A DNA stretch of 64,000 bases from Microvirga sp. VF16 (GTDB taxonomy: Bacteria > Pseudomonadota > Alphaproteobacteria > Rhizobiales > Beijerinckiaceae). Below the pieces are notes generated by a model. That model made no database searches. It had not been told where the DNA came from and saw nothing but the letters and a program-made list of their open reading frames with translations. Of the stretch, positions 42,667-51,497 are shown one piece after another (the stretch's first letter is position 1; every line of letters starts with the position of its first letter). The stretch covers positions 620,001 through 684,000 of the forward strand of contig NZ_CP069355.1 of assembly GCF_016864375.1 (NCBI RefSeq), read 5' to 3'. A program made the position numbers and the translations under genes.

Positions 42667-43869
42667 TCAGATCACACCAAGCGCTTTGCCGGCGTCGATG
42701 AAGGCATCAATCGCGAAGCCTACGTCTTCGTCGGTCAGTGCGGCGGACATCTGGGTTCTGATCCGCGCTTTGCCTTTCGGCACGACCGGATAGAAGAACC
42801 CGGCGACATAGACGCCGCGCTCATCCAGAGCGGCTGCCATGGCCTGTGCGAGGCGCGCTTCATGCAGCATCACCGGGATGATTGGCGTCTCTCCCAGCAG
42901 CAGCTCAAATCCGGCCGTTTGCAGGCCCGCGCGAAACCGCTGTGCATGGGATGCCAAGTTCTGCCGCCTGTCGTCGGCCTTTTCCGCGATTTCGATGGCC
43001 TTGATCGATCCGGCCGCGACCGCCGGGGCAAAGCTGTTGGAGAAGAGGTAGGGACGTGATCGCTGCCGCAGAAGATCAACGATCGGCTGAGATGCGGCGA
43101 CGAAGCCACCCATTGCGCCGCCCAGGCTCTTGCCCAACGTTCCGGTGACGATATCGACCCTTTGATCGACTCCGGTCAGAGCCGGAGTTCCCCGTCCGGC
43201 CTCGCCGAGGTGGCCGGTCGCATGGCAGTCATCGACCATGACGAGGGCGCCGTATCGCTCGCCCAGGTCGCAGATTGTCTGAAGGTTGGCCACATATCCG
43301 TCCATTGAGAACACGCCATCCGTGGCAATCAGCTTGAAACGTGCGCCATCCCGGTTCGCTTCCTTCAGCCGATCCTCAAGTTCGTTCATGTCGCCGTTGG
43401 CAAACCGATAGCGCTTGGCCTTGCAGAGGCGCACGCCATCGATGATGGAGGCGTGATTGAGGGAATCCGAAATGATTGCATCTTCCGCTTCGAAGAGCGG
43501 CTCGAACACCCCGCCATTGGCGTCGAAGCAGGCTGCGAACAGGATCGCATCGTCCTTGTTCAGATACCGCGCAATCCCCCGTTCGAGTTGGCGATGCAGC
43601 GTCTGCGTGCCACAGATAAAGCGCACCGACGCCATGCCGAAACCGAACTCGTCCAAACCCCGCTTCGCCGCAGCGATCACCTCGGGGTGGCCGGCCAGAC
43701 CAAGGTAGTTATTGGCGCAAAGATTGACGACTTCGCGCTCCACGCCTGTGCCACCAACGCGAATTTTGCCGCCTTGCTGGCTGGTGATGAGGCGCTCGCG
43801 TTTGTAGAGGCCGTCGGCCTCGATCTGCGCGAGCAGCCCCTGAATGCGATCTTCGAATTTCGGTGCCAT
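42667..43869 (-). CDS. kbl: Glycine C-acetyltransferase (2-amino-3-ketobutyrate CoA ligase)
   Basis: A 400-residue PLP enzyme that splits 2-amino-3-ketobutyrate with CoA to glycine and acetyl-CoA, the partner reaction of Tdh. CANNYLGLAGHPEV opening, SLNHASIIDGVRL, VDDCHATGHLG and the PLP lysine in TLGKSLGGAMGG. Twenty bases separate it from tdh, so they form an operon, read from behind the palindrome at 43883-43914. Confidence 0.9.
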   Translation of the reverse strand: MAPKFEDRIQGLLAQIEADGLYKRERLITSQQGGKIRVGGTGVEREVVNLCANNYLGLAGHPEVIAAAKRGLDEFGFGMASVRFICGTQTLHRQLERGIARYLNKDDAILFAACFDANGGVFEPLFEAEDAIISDSLNHASIIDGVRLCKAKRYRFANGDMNELEDRLKEANRDGARFKLIATDGVFSMDGYVANLQTICDLGERYGALVMVDDCHATGHLGEAGRGTPALTGVDQRVDIVTGTLGKSLGGAMGGFVAASQPIVDLLRQRSRPYLFSNSFAPAVAAGSIKAIEIAEKADDRRQNLASHAQRFRAGLQTAGFELLLGETPIIPVMLHEARLAQAMAAALDERGVYVAGFFYPVVPKGKARIRTQMSAALTDEDVGFAIDAFIDAGKALGVI

Positions 43870-43882
43870 GGCGCCTCACATT

Positions 43883-43914
43883 TCCGATATACCGGACTAG
43901 TCCAATATATCGGA
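43883..43914. promoter_or_regulatory. Nested palindromic operator upstream of kbl-tdh
   Basis: Outer arms TCCGATATA and TATATCGGA are exact complements, and between them lies the perfect palindrome GGACTAGTCC. The 32-bp site sits 14 bases upstream of the kbl start, a position suited to repression. The XRE/cupin regulator at 44768 is the nearest candidate to bind it. Confidence 0.65.
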
Positions 43915-43984
43915 GCGACTGTCAAGAGATGTTCCCGACTCAGAGAGGGCAACGCCGTCCAAACCAGGGGTCACGGCTTAGCGT

Positions 43985-44645
43985 GAGGCGGCGTCCGAAT
44001 GTGAAATCAGGGACGCCACCATCTCCGCAGTCGCGGCCGACAACGTCCATCCGAGTGGCTGTAGCCGGTGCTGTAGAAGACACCGGGTCTCTTGCCCGCG
44101 CATACGCGCGGCATCATGTCCGGCATCATCGGGCGAAGGCCCGACCACGGGACGCACTGCGCGTGCTCATCGAAGGGAAGTGCTTGCGGCATCAAGCAAT
44201 CAGCGGCTCGATTCGTGCGCTTCGGATATCACGATTGAAACCGTTGAACCCGGCGGTGCCCGCCACTCGAAATCGGCCATCGCCCAGTCGGCTGGGACGA
44301 TCTTTGCGTCGTCATCCAGAAGGCTGACCCAAGGCGCTGAGTCTCTGTCGGCGGGTTGGGTGAGTTCCACAGTGATCGAGTGCCCTTTCACAGGATAGAT
44401 GTTGATCCCGTCGCCCAACTGCATGGCAAAGCGCCGAGAACGGACGCCAGCGCAGACGACGATCTTCTGGAACGACAGGCCAGCGATGGGCTCGGGCTGT
44501 TCCGCGCCCATACGGATCCGTTCGAAGCGGATCCTGATTTCGTCGTCACGTGCCTCGACATCGACGACATCGGATCCAAGCATGTCCTCAACGCCAAGAC
44601 GTCGGCAGGCGGTTTCGGCGAGGCTCTCGGCGCCTCTCTCCTACA
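43985..44645 (-). pseudogene. D-amino-acid dehydrogenase-like FAD oxidoreductase, decayed
   Basis: Only the second half is present, in at least two frames. One frame reads VVDVEARDDEIRIRF, KIVVCAGVRSRRFAMQLGDGINIYPVKGHSITVEL (the DadA-type middle). Another, further on, reads PWSGLRPMMPDMMPRV and KRPGVFYSTGYSH (the C-terminal FAD-binding region, normally PWTGLRPMTPD). The N-terminal GxGxxG domain is missing. It was probably part of the amino-acid catabolic set controlled with kbl-tdh. Confidence 0.7.
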
Positions 44646-44767
44646 GTTCGTATCATGATGAAAACACCTCTACTTGGCAACAGGAAAGTTTGAGAAACGG
44701 GAAGGATTCCTTTATACGGGAATGTGACGGTGTGTTCGCGGCTTGCATGGGTCAAAAGAAGGTTAGA

Positions 44768-45334
44768 ATGTCTCAACGTATTCCAAAGATCGGACCGGCC
44801 ATTCAGAAGGAGCGCAAGGGGCGCAAGCTGACACTCGAGCAACTCGCCGCCCGATCCGGCGTTTCGAAGTCGATGCTCAGCCAGATCGAACGGGGTGAAG
44901 CCAATCCGACATTTGCGGTGGTCTGGAGCCTGACGCAGGCGCTGGACATCACCTTCTCCGACCTTGTTGGCACCGGCAGCACAGCGGCGAATGTCGACAA
45001 GATCGAAATCACATCAAAGGCACATACCCCAGAAATTCGGAGCTCGGATGGCCGATGTCGCCTGAAGATCCTCAGCATTCCGCGCCTCGCCGGCCAAACG
45101 GAATGGTATGACGTGGAAATAGAGGCGGGAGGCAGCCTGGACAGTGAGCCGCACGCGGCTGGTGCCTACGAACATTTCACCGCCCTGACCGAGGGATTTG
45201 AAGTCACGTGCGGGGAGATCACAATGCGTCTCAGACAGGGCGAGACCGCGCGCTACCCTGTTGATGTCTCGCATCGCATCTCCAACGTTGGTGACAAGCT
45301 CGCCCGCGGATTTCTTGTTGTACTTTTTAAGTGA
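44768..45334 (+). CDS. XRE-family regulator with C-terminal cupin domain
   Basis: A 188-residue protein: helix-turn-helix at about residues 10-65 (RKLTLEQLAARSGVSKSMLSQIERGEANPTFAVVWSLTQAL) and cupin_2 at about 100-188 (WYDVEIEAGGSLDSEPHAAGAYEHFTALTEGFEVTCG). Proteins of this layout regulate amino-acid or polyamine breakdown genes in response to a small ligand held by the cupin. AGAAGG five bases upstream sets the start at 44768. It probably regulates kbl-tdh. Confidence 0.8.
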   Translation: MSQRIPKIGPAIQKERKGRKLTLEQLAARSGVSKSMLSQIERGEANPTFAVVWSLTQALDITFSDLVGTGSTAANVDKIEITSKAHTPEIRSSDGRCRLKILSIPRLAGQTEWYDVEIEAGGSLDSEPHAAGAYEHFTALTEGFEVTCGEITMRLRQGETARYPVDVSHRISNVGDKLARGFLVVLFK

Positions 45335-45996
45335 AAAGCGATAGCGGAGCGAACAGGCCTAAGCACTGCCCCGTTGATCAACCCGTTGAGGTGCAATCTC
45401 AGAAGTCGTGCGTGCGAACTTGGCAATTAGGCGGCGTACCCTGTCCGGGTGAGGGCGCGGAGATCAAGCCTGCTGAGGCACTCGATGCGGAGGGGCAGCA
45501 GGATGTCGTTCTCCGCAGCAAAGTTATGCCCTGCGAGGAGGAAGCCGCGTGCGGACGATCTCCTTGCCGGACACGGATCGACGGGTGAATCTGAAACTGG
45601 ACTTGCTTCGGGAGAGATACTGCTGGCGATTGGGTTGGATTGGTTGAGGTGGGCTCACCGTTTAAGCTGTGGAGGCTTGGGGTCAAACCTGGAGGCTTCC
45701 ATATCGCTCCGACCGATCTTGAATGGTGATGTCCCAGCCTCGACCGCAACCGTCGCCCGCGCGGCCTTTCCTCATGACATTCCTTATCTGCTCTTGCGCG
45801 ACCGGAACAAATTCGGCTTGATGCAACGTTACAGATCCGAATGGCCGAACCCGAGTTGGCAAGCCAATCACACCAAACTCAACATTCCGGTCCTCAAATC
45901 GTTTCAGTAGGTTTGTAGCGAGATCCGGCCCTTCCGCCATGGTGGTGTTTGCGGTTCGATTTGGTTACTCTGGTGCAAATGCTGCAAGAGAGAAGA
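45335..45996. other. Intergenic stretch of about 660 bases, no supported gene
   Basis: A plus-strand frame at 45449-45910 is open but lacks a ribosome-binding site, starts inside Arg/Ser-rich translation and has no domain. Probably decayed sequence and the promoter of the DeoR-type gene. Confidence 0.35.
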
Positions 45997-46773
45997 ATGT
46001 CGCTCAGCCATAATCGTCACAAGAAGCTCATCGAAATGATCCAGACGGACGGGGAAGTGCGCATCCGCGATTTGATGTTGCAGTTCAAAATTTCCGAGGA
46101 GACCGCGCGACGGGATATTAAGCAACTCGAACAGGACGGCTTGGTCGTGCGCGTGCATGGCGGTGCAGTCGCCACGCAACAACCGAAACTCCTGGCCATC
46201 TCGTCGCGCGCCATTTCTGAACGCGCGGAAAAGAACGCCATCGCCGAAATCGCGCTCGGCCTCTTGAAGCCGGGACAGAATCTTTTTTTTGGCGGCGGGA
46301 GCACGGTGCTGTCCCTGGCGCGCCGCATATCCATGCTGCCGGAAATGCGAATCGTCACCAACATGGTCGATACCGCCATCGCCGCCGCCGAAGGCCGGCG
46401 GCATCACGTCGTCATGCTGGGCGGTGATTTCAACGGCGATTATCGCACCGTGACCGGATTTGCGGCTCTGCGCACGCTTCGCGAACAGCACATCGATATC
46501 GCATTCATCGGGGTCAATGCGGTGCATCCGACGCTCGGCGTCTTCGACCATGAGGAGGTCGGTCAGGAACTCGCGGCGACGCTCGCAGAGCAGTCCCGGA
46601 AGATCGTCGTGCTCGCCGACCATAGCAAGATCGGTTCGTCGGCGCGCTACCGGATCCTGCCTCATTCTGCGATCGCCACAATCATCACTGACCGGAAACC
46701 CGCGCCGGACATTCTGAGTGCGCTTGAAGCCGCCGGAACACAAGTCCTGTATCCGTCACAGAACCCGTCATAA
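45997..46773 (+). CDS. DeoR/GlpR-family transcriptional regulator
   Basis: A 258-residue repressor-type protein. The N-terminal HTH (SHNRHKKLIEMIQTDGEVRIRDLMLQFKISEETARRDIKQLEQDGLVVRVHGGAV) is followed by a DeoR sugar-phosphate-sensing domain (IAEIALGLLKPGQNLFFGGGSTVLSLARR, VMLGGDFNGDYRTVTGFAA, IVVLADHSKIG). The start at 45997 has AGAGA upstream. An ATG six codons earlier is possible. It stands just before the locus B importer operon on the same strand and is its likely regulator, in place of PhnF. DeoR proteins sense phosphorylated sugars, which would suit a pathway that makes ribose phosphates. Confidence 0.8.
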   Translation: MSLSHNRHKKLIEMIQTDGEVRIRDLMLQFKISEETARRDIKQLEQDGLVVRVHGGAVATQQPKLLAISSRAISERAEKNAIAEIALGLLKPGQNLFFGGGSTVLSLARRISMLPEMRIVTNMVDTAIAAAEGRRHHVVMLGGDFNGDYRTVTGFAALRTLREQHIDIAFIGVNAVHPTLGVFDHEEVGQELAATLAEQSRKIVVLADHSKIGSSARYRILPHSAIATIITDRKPAPDILSALEAAGTQVLYPSQNPS

Positions 46774-46902
46774 TCCGTCATTAAGATCCTTCAAAACGGA
46801 AGATGCCGAGCGAAAACGCCTGAATTCGGAGGTGTATTGTCACGCCTCAGGCCTTTTCTACTGCATAGTTGAAAAACAAAAACCCTCACAACCCGTCTCA
46901 AC

Positions 46903-46920
46903 CCTGCATAAAACTGTCAC
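46903..46920 (+). promoter_or_regulatory. Possible Pho box upstream of locus B
   Basis: CCTGCAT-AAAA-CTGTCAC fits the two-half-site layout of PhoB boxes (seven, four, seven bases), with a strong second half-site (CTGTCAC) and a poor first. It lies about 80 bases before the binding-protein start, where a phosphate-starvation promoter would be expected. A sequence match only. Confidence 0.4.
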
Positions 46921-46996
46921 ACAAGTGCTCTATATGCCGGCGGTATCGGAGCTGGGAGCGGGCTTGTCCGCTCGACCAACAGAGAGGGTTTTTGAG

Positions 46997-48559
46997 ATGC
47001 AAACAACTCGTCGCACATTTCTCAGCATGACGGCTCTGGCCGCCAGCACAATGGCATTGCCCCGCTCCATCCTGGCAGCAACCGGCCAGCGGCCGAGCCT
47101 CAATATTGCCGTTCAGGACCTGCGCACCATACTGGAACCGGTCGACAGGAACGCCATCGCCAACGTTTCCTGGCGAGTTCAGTACAGTATTTATGACCAG
47201 CTTCTGCGGACCGATTATAACGACAACTATCGCCTGCATTTCGCACTCGCGAAATCGCTGAAGCAGATCGACGCGAAGACCTATGAGATTGTTCTGCGCG
47301 ACAATGTGAAATTCCATGACGGCTCCACAATGACCGCTGACGACGTCGTGTATTCACTCGGGCCAGACCGGTTGCGTGGAGAGAAGGCCCCGGGCGCAGC
47401 GGTGTTTGGAAACTTTCTTTCCTGTCTTGCCGATGTGCAGAAAATCGATGATCGAACCGTCCGCCTGGTGACGAAAACGGAGGATCCGGTCTTCGCAGAC
47501 CGACTCGGGGCCTGGGGCACACAGATCATCAGCGCCAAGGCACGGCATGCCGCCAGCAGCTATGAAGCTTGGGCAGCGAAACCGATCGGCACCGGCCCTT
47601 ACAAGATCGGCAACGTTCGCGATGGCGACGAGATCACGCTGGTCGCGCATGATGAATATTGGGGCGGCGAGCCACCGTTTGCCTCTATTCGCTTCAAACG
47701 GCTGCCGGAGATCGCCGCCCGCATCGCCGGATTGAAGGCGGGCGACTACGACATTGTCACCGACATTACCCCGGATCACCTTGAAGAGATCGAAGGCATC
47801 AAGGGCCTTTCAGTTAGAGGCGACGAAGCCATGTGGTTCCGCTTCCTCACATTTTCTCCGCTCAAGACTTCCGTTTTGAAGGATGCGAATCTTCGACGCG
47901 CACTCGCTTCGGCTATCGATCGGGAAGCGCTGGCGGATGGCCTCTGGAACGGCCGGGCAAAGGCGCTCAACGGCTGGCAATTGCCGATCTTCGGCGAGAT
48001 CAATGATCCAGGCCGCAAGGGGGCGTCATATGACCCGGAACTGGTCAAGGAACTGCTCGCCAAGTCGTCGTATAAGGGCGAAGAAATCCCCTATCCTTCC
48101 GTCGGCAATTATTATCCGATGCAGCTTGCCGACAACCAGGCCCTCGTCGAGATGTGGAAGGCCGTTGGGATCAACGTAAAGCTGATCATCTGCGAGAACT
48201 GGACGCAGGTAAAAGAGGCCGGCGGCATAGCCGATACCTCCGGTGGCGCCTTCTACGCCGATCCGGTTTCCATGCTCTGGCAGATTATCGGGCCGACAAA
48301 TACGCTGCAGGCAACTGGCGGTTGGACCAATGCCGAGTTCAATGCGCTCGGCCATGAACTCGAGACAATCACCGATATCACCAAGCGCCGCGCGGCCTTC
48401 AAACGCATGCAGGATATTGTCGAGATAGAGGATCCCTGCATCACGCCGCTGCATACCATGCCGTTCCTCTACGGCCAAAAGGCGGATCTCGCCTGGCAAC
48501 CAAATCCGTTGCCGCAGATGTGGCTCGGCCCGAAGCTGCCGCCTGACCCGGTGGCCTGA
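46997..48559 (+). CDS. ABC importer solute-binding protein, SBP_bac_5 with Tat signal, locus B
   Basis: A 520-residue periplasmic protein. The start at 46997 gives a twin-arginine leader (TTRRTFLSMTALAASTMALP), so it may be exported folded. The locus A protein uses an ordinary Sec signal. SBP_bac_5 landmarks: IYDQLLRTDYNDNYRLHFALAKSLKQIDAKTYEIVLRDNVKFHDGSTM, KPIGTGPYKI, LPEIAARIAGLKAGDYDIVTDITPDHL. It is related end to end to the locus A protein. First gene of a run of 14 plus-strand genes that ends at phnN. Confidence 0.85.
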   Translation: MQTTRRTFLSMTALAASTMALPRSILAATGQRPSLNIAVQDLRTILEPVDRNAIANVSWRVQYSIYDQLLRTDYNDNYRLHFALAKSLKQIDAKTYEIVLRDNVKFHDGSTMTADDVVYSLGPDRLRGEKAPGAAVFGNFLSCLADVQKIDDRTVRLVTKTEDPVFADRLGAWGTQIISAKARHAASSYEAWAAKPIGTGPYKIGNVRDGDEITLVAHDEYWGGEPPFASIRFKRLPEIAARIAGLKAGDYDIVTDITPDHLEEIEGIKGLSVRGDEAMWFRFLTFSPLKTSVLKDANLRRALASAIDREALADGLWNGRAKALNGWQLPIFGEINDPGRKGASYDPELVKELLAKSSYKGEEIPYPSVGNYYPMQLADNQALVEMWKAVGINVKLIICENWTQVKEAGGIADTSGGAFYADPVSMLWQIIGPTNTLQATGGWTNAEFNALGHELETITDITKRRAAFKRMQDIVEIEDPCITPLHTMPFLYGQKADLAWQPNPLPQMWLGPKLPPDPVA

Positions 48560-48565
48560 GCTCCC

Positions 48566-49597
48566 ATGCTGAACGCACTTTTGCAGAACGGCGCGAGCCT
48601 CGCGCCGTCCCCGGCTCTCGGTGTCGGACATCCCGCCGCAGCGCTTGGGATCAAGATCTCCGGTTTGACCATAACGTTCGGCGGCGTGCCTGTGCTGCAT
48701 GGGGTCGATCTCGCCGTTGGCAAGGGCGAAGCCGTGGGCATCGTCGGCGAATCAGGCTGCGGCAAGTCCGTGACGTGGCGGGGGGTGCTGGGCCTTTTGC
48801 CGAAATCCGCCGAGGTCAGAGGTGAAGCCTGGCTTGGCGATCTCGATCTTATCGGTACGCGCCGATCCGCCCTGGATCGCGTGCGTGGCGGACGCATCGC
48901 CATGATCTTTCAGGATCCGGCCAGTGCGCTGAACCCGGTGCACCGGATCGGCGCGCAGATTACCGAGGCGCTTCGCCTGCATCGCGAGCTTACGGGGGCT
49001 GCCGCAAGCGCCGAGGCCCGCCGCCTGCTCGACCAGGTCGGAATCGCTGATGCCAATACCAGACTCAAGACCTATCCGCATGAACTGTCTGGCGGCCAGA
49101 ACCAGCGGGTGATGATAGCCATCGCGCTCGCCGGCCGACCCGAGCTTCTCATCGCCGACGAGCCGACGACTGCGCTGGACGCCACCGTGCAGGCGCAGAT
49201 CCTGCTGCTGCTCAAGGAGATCCAACGCGACACCGGCATGGGGCTGGTGCTGATCAGTCACGACCTTGCCGCGGTGGGCGCGGTCTGTGATCGGGTTTGC
49301 GTCATGTATGCCGGGCGGATCGTCGAAAGTGCGCCAACACACACGCTTTTATCCGCCCCGCAACATCCCTATACGCGCGATTTGATAGGAGCCATTCCGC
49401 CATCGCATGGACCGCGCATGCGGTTGACCGCCATTGCTGGCGCCCCGCCGCAGCGCGTCCTGCCGCCGGGATGCGCCTATGCACCACGCTGCCGGGACGC
49501 GGTCACGGCATGCGGCACCGTCCGGCCGGAACTGCGGCCGGTCTCCGCGCAGCATTCAGCCGGTTGCCTTCGTCTCGAATCCGGAGGGGGCCGATGA
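48566..49597 (+). CDS. Oligopeptide/dipeptide-type ABC importer ATPase (DppD class), locus B
   Basis: A 343-residue ATPase. Walker A GESGCGKSVTW, signature LSGGQNQRVMIAIAL, Walker B LLIADEPTTALDATVQAQI, C-terminal GCAYAPRCRDAVTAC. It begins six bases after the binding-protein stop. A polar, Ala-rich stretch of about 25 residues precedes the ATPase domain. Confidence 0.85.
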   Translation: MLNALLQNGASLAPSPALGVGHPAAALGIKISGLTITFGGVPVLHGVDLAVGKGEAVGIVGESGCGKSVTWRGVLGLLPKSAEVRGEAWLGDLDLIGTRRSALDRVRGGRIAMIFQDPASALNPVHRIGAQITEALRLHRELTGAAASAEARRLLDQVGIADANTRLKTYPHELSGGQNQRVMIAIALAGRPELLIADEPTTALDATVQAQILLLLKEIQRDTGMGLVLISHDLAAVGAVCDRVCVMYAGRIVESAPTHTLLSAPQHPYTRDLIGAIPPSHGPRMRLTAIAGAPPQRVLPPGCAYAPRCRDAVTACGTVRPELRPVSAQHSAGCLRLESGGGR

Positions 49598-50553
49598 GCC
49601 TGTTGCGTCTCGAAGCCATCACCCGCCGCTTCCCGCTCGGCTCCCCGGTCTTCGGATCACGGAAATATCTCGCCGCCGTCGATGGCGTGTCGCTGGAAGT
49701 CGAGATCGGCAAGACGACTGGCATTGTCGGAGAATCCGGCTGCGGCAAATCCACCACCGGCCGGATCGCACTCGGTCTGGAGCCGCCGGACAGTGGGCGG
49801 GTGCTGTTTGATGGTTCACCGCTACCGTCGGTCGACAGCAAGGCATGGCGCGCACAGCGACGTCAGATGCAGCTCGTCTTTCAGGATACCTTGGCTGCAC
49901 TCGACCGCCGGATGACCGTTGGCGCCCTGATCGCCGAACCGCTGGAGATTCATGCCATCGGCGATGCTGCGAGCCGCAGGCAACGCGTGGATGAGCTTCT
50001 CCACGCCGTCGGCCTCGGAGAGGCCCATGGTGCGCTGTATCCGCATCAGCTTTCCGGTGGGCAGCGCCAGCGCGTCGTCCTGGCGCGAGCGCTGGCCCCG
50101 AAACCTTCGCTTTTGGTCTGCGACGAGCCGGTGTCGGCACTCGACGTCTCTGTCCAGGCACAAATCGTCAACCTGCTGATGGATCTTCAACAGGACCTCG
50201 GCCTCGGCATTTTGTTCATCAGTCATGACTTGCGCATCGTGCGCCATGTCAGCGACCAAATTGTTGTTATGTATCTTGGCCGCGTCGTTGAGCAGGGCCG
50301 CGCCGACGACGTCATTCATCGTCCCGCCCATCCCTACACGCAGGCGCTCGTGTCGGCCATGCCGCAGCTCCCGGGCGGCTTCGATCATTATGTCCCATTA
50401 CCCGGCGAACCGCCAAGCCCCGCCGATCGACCGCCCGGATGCCCGTTTCATCCACGTTGTCCATTGGCACAAGACATCTGTCGCCAGAACCTGCCCGAAC
50501 TCCTGCCGTCAGGTCCGGAGCGGAAGGTCGCCTGCCATCGCGTGAGGGACTGA
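49594..50553 (+). CDS. Oligopeptide/dipeptide-type ABC importer ATPase (DppF class), locus B
   Basis: A 319-residue ATPase. Walker A GESGCGKSTTG, signature LSGGQRQRVVLARAL, Walker B LLVCDEPVSALDVSVQAQI, C-terminal GCPFHPRCPLAQDIC. The start at 49594 overlaps the preceding stop (ATGA). The longer open frame upstream lies over the DppD gene. Confidence 0.85.
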   Translation: MSLLRLEAITRRFPLGSPVFGSRKYLAAVDGVSLEVEIGKTTGIVGESGCGKSTTGRIALGLEPPDSGRVLFDGSPLPSVDSKAWRAQRRQMQLVFQDTLAALDRRMTVGALIAEPLEIHAIGDAASRRQRVDELLHAVGLGEAHGALYPHQLSGGQRQRVVLARALAPKPSLLVCDEPVSALDVSVQAQIVNLLMDLQQDLGLGILFISHDLRIVRHVSDQIVVMYLGRVVEQGRADDVIHRPAHPYTQALVSAMPQLPGGFDHYVPLPGEPPSPADRPPGCPFHPRCPLAQDICRQNLPELLPSGPERKVACHRVRD

Positions 50554-51497
50554 TGACCGCAACATTCATTCGTTATATGTCACCCAAAATCGTGCGCGCC
50601 GCAGTTTCGGTGCTAGTGGTCGTGACCTTTACATTCGTGGTCCTGCGTGTCTCCGGAGATCCGGCGCTGCAAATTCTCGGCCCCGACGCCCGAGCCCCGG
50701 ATATAGAGGCGTTTCGCCAGCAGTTTGGGCTCGATCAGCCTCTGTATGTGCAGTATTTTCGTTACATCCTGGCGGCAATTTCCGGTGACTTCGGCAATTC
50801 GATGCTGGCTGGAAAACCAGCCTTGCAAGTTGTCTTTGATCGCGTGCCCCTGACATTGGCGCTGATGCTCCCGGCATTGGCGCTCACCATGTTGATCGGG
50901 ATTCCGGTTGGTGCATATGCCGCCATGCATCGCGACAACTGGATCGACCGAGCCGTGATGACAATGACGGTGCTGGGCTTCACGGTACCGAGCTTTGTGC
51001 TCGGACTGCTGTTAATTCTGATCTTTTCGGTAACGCTCCGCTTGTTTCCTTCTGGCGGCTCAGATGGTTGGGCAAGCTTTGTCCTGCCGGTGCTAACGCT
51101 TGGATTGGGCGGGGCGGCCATTATCGCCCGCTTCACGCGCAGCGCCATGATCGAAGTTCTGTCGCAGCTCTATATCGTCGCGGCCAGCGCCAAGGGTGTG
51201 ACGTGGCGGCAGGTTGTTCGTCATCACGCTTTTCCGAATGCGATCATTCCGGTGCTAACGCTCTTTGGCATGATGCTCGGCGGACAGGTTGCTGGCGCGG
51301 TCCTGGTGGAAAGCGTCTTCGGTTGGCCTGGCCTCGGCCAATTGCTGGTGGTTTCGGTTGGGAACCGTGATCTCGCCGTGGTTCAGGTCATCCTCCTTCT
51401 CGTTGCCCTGACGATGACATCGGCCAACTTGGTGATGGATCTGCTCTACGGTGTGTTCGATCCGCGCCTGCGTGAAACAAGGTCAGGATCGCGATGA
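50553..51497 (+). CDS. Oligopeptide/dipeptide-type ABC importer permease (DppB class), locus B
   Basis: A 314-residue membrane protein with an N-terminal helix, VVLRVSGDPALQILGPDA (DppB signature), EAA loop YIVAASAKGVTWRQVVRHHAF and C-terminus LLYGVFDPRLRE. The ATG shares a base with the preceding stop (TGATG). Confidence 0.85.
   Translation: MTATFIRYMSPKIVRAAVSVLVVVTFTFVVLRVSGDPALQILGPDARAPDIEAFRQQFGLDQPLYVQYFRYILAAISGDFGNSMLAGKPALQVVFDRVPLTLALMLPALALTMLIGIPVGAYAAMHRDNWIDRAVMTMTVLGFTVPSFVLGLLLILIFSVTLRLFPSGGSDGWASFVLPVLTLGLGGAAIIARFTRSAMIEVLSQLYIVAASAKGVTWRQVVRHHAFPNAIIPVLTLFGMMLGGQVAGAVLVESVFGWPGLGQLLVVSVGNRDLAVVQVILLLVALTMTSANLVMDLLYGVFDPRLRETRSGSR

Noticed and set aside
45449..45910. 153-residue plus-strand frame
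   Set aside because: No start signal and no recognisable domain. Treated as intergenic.
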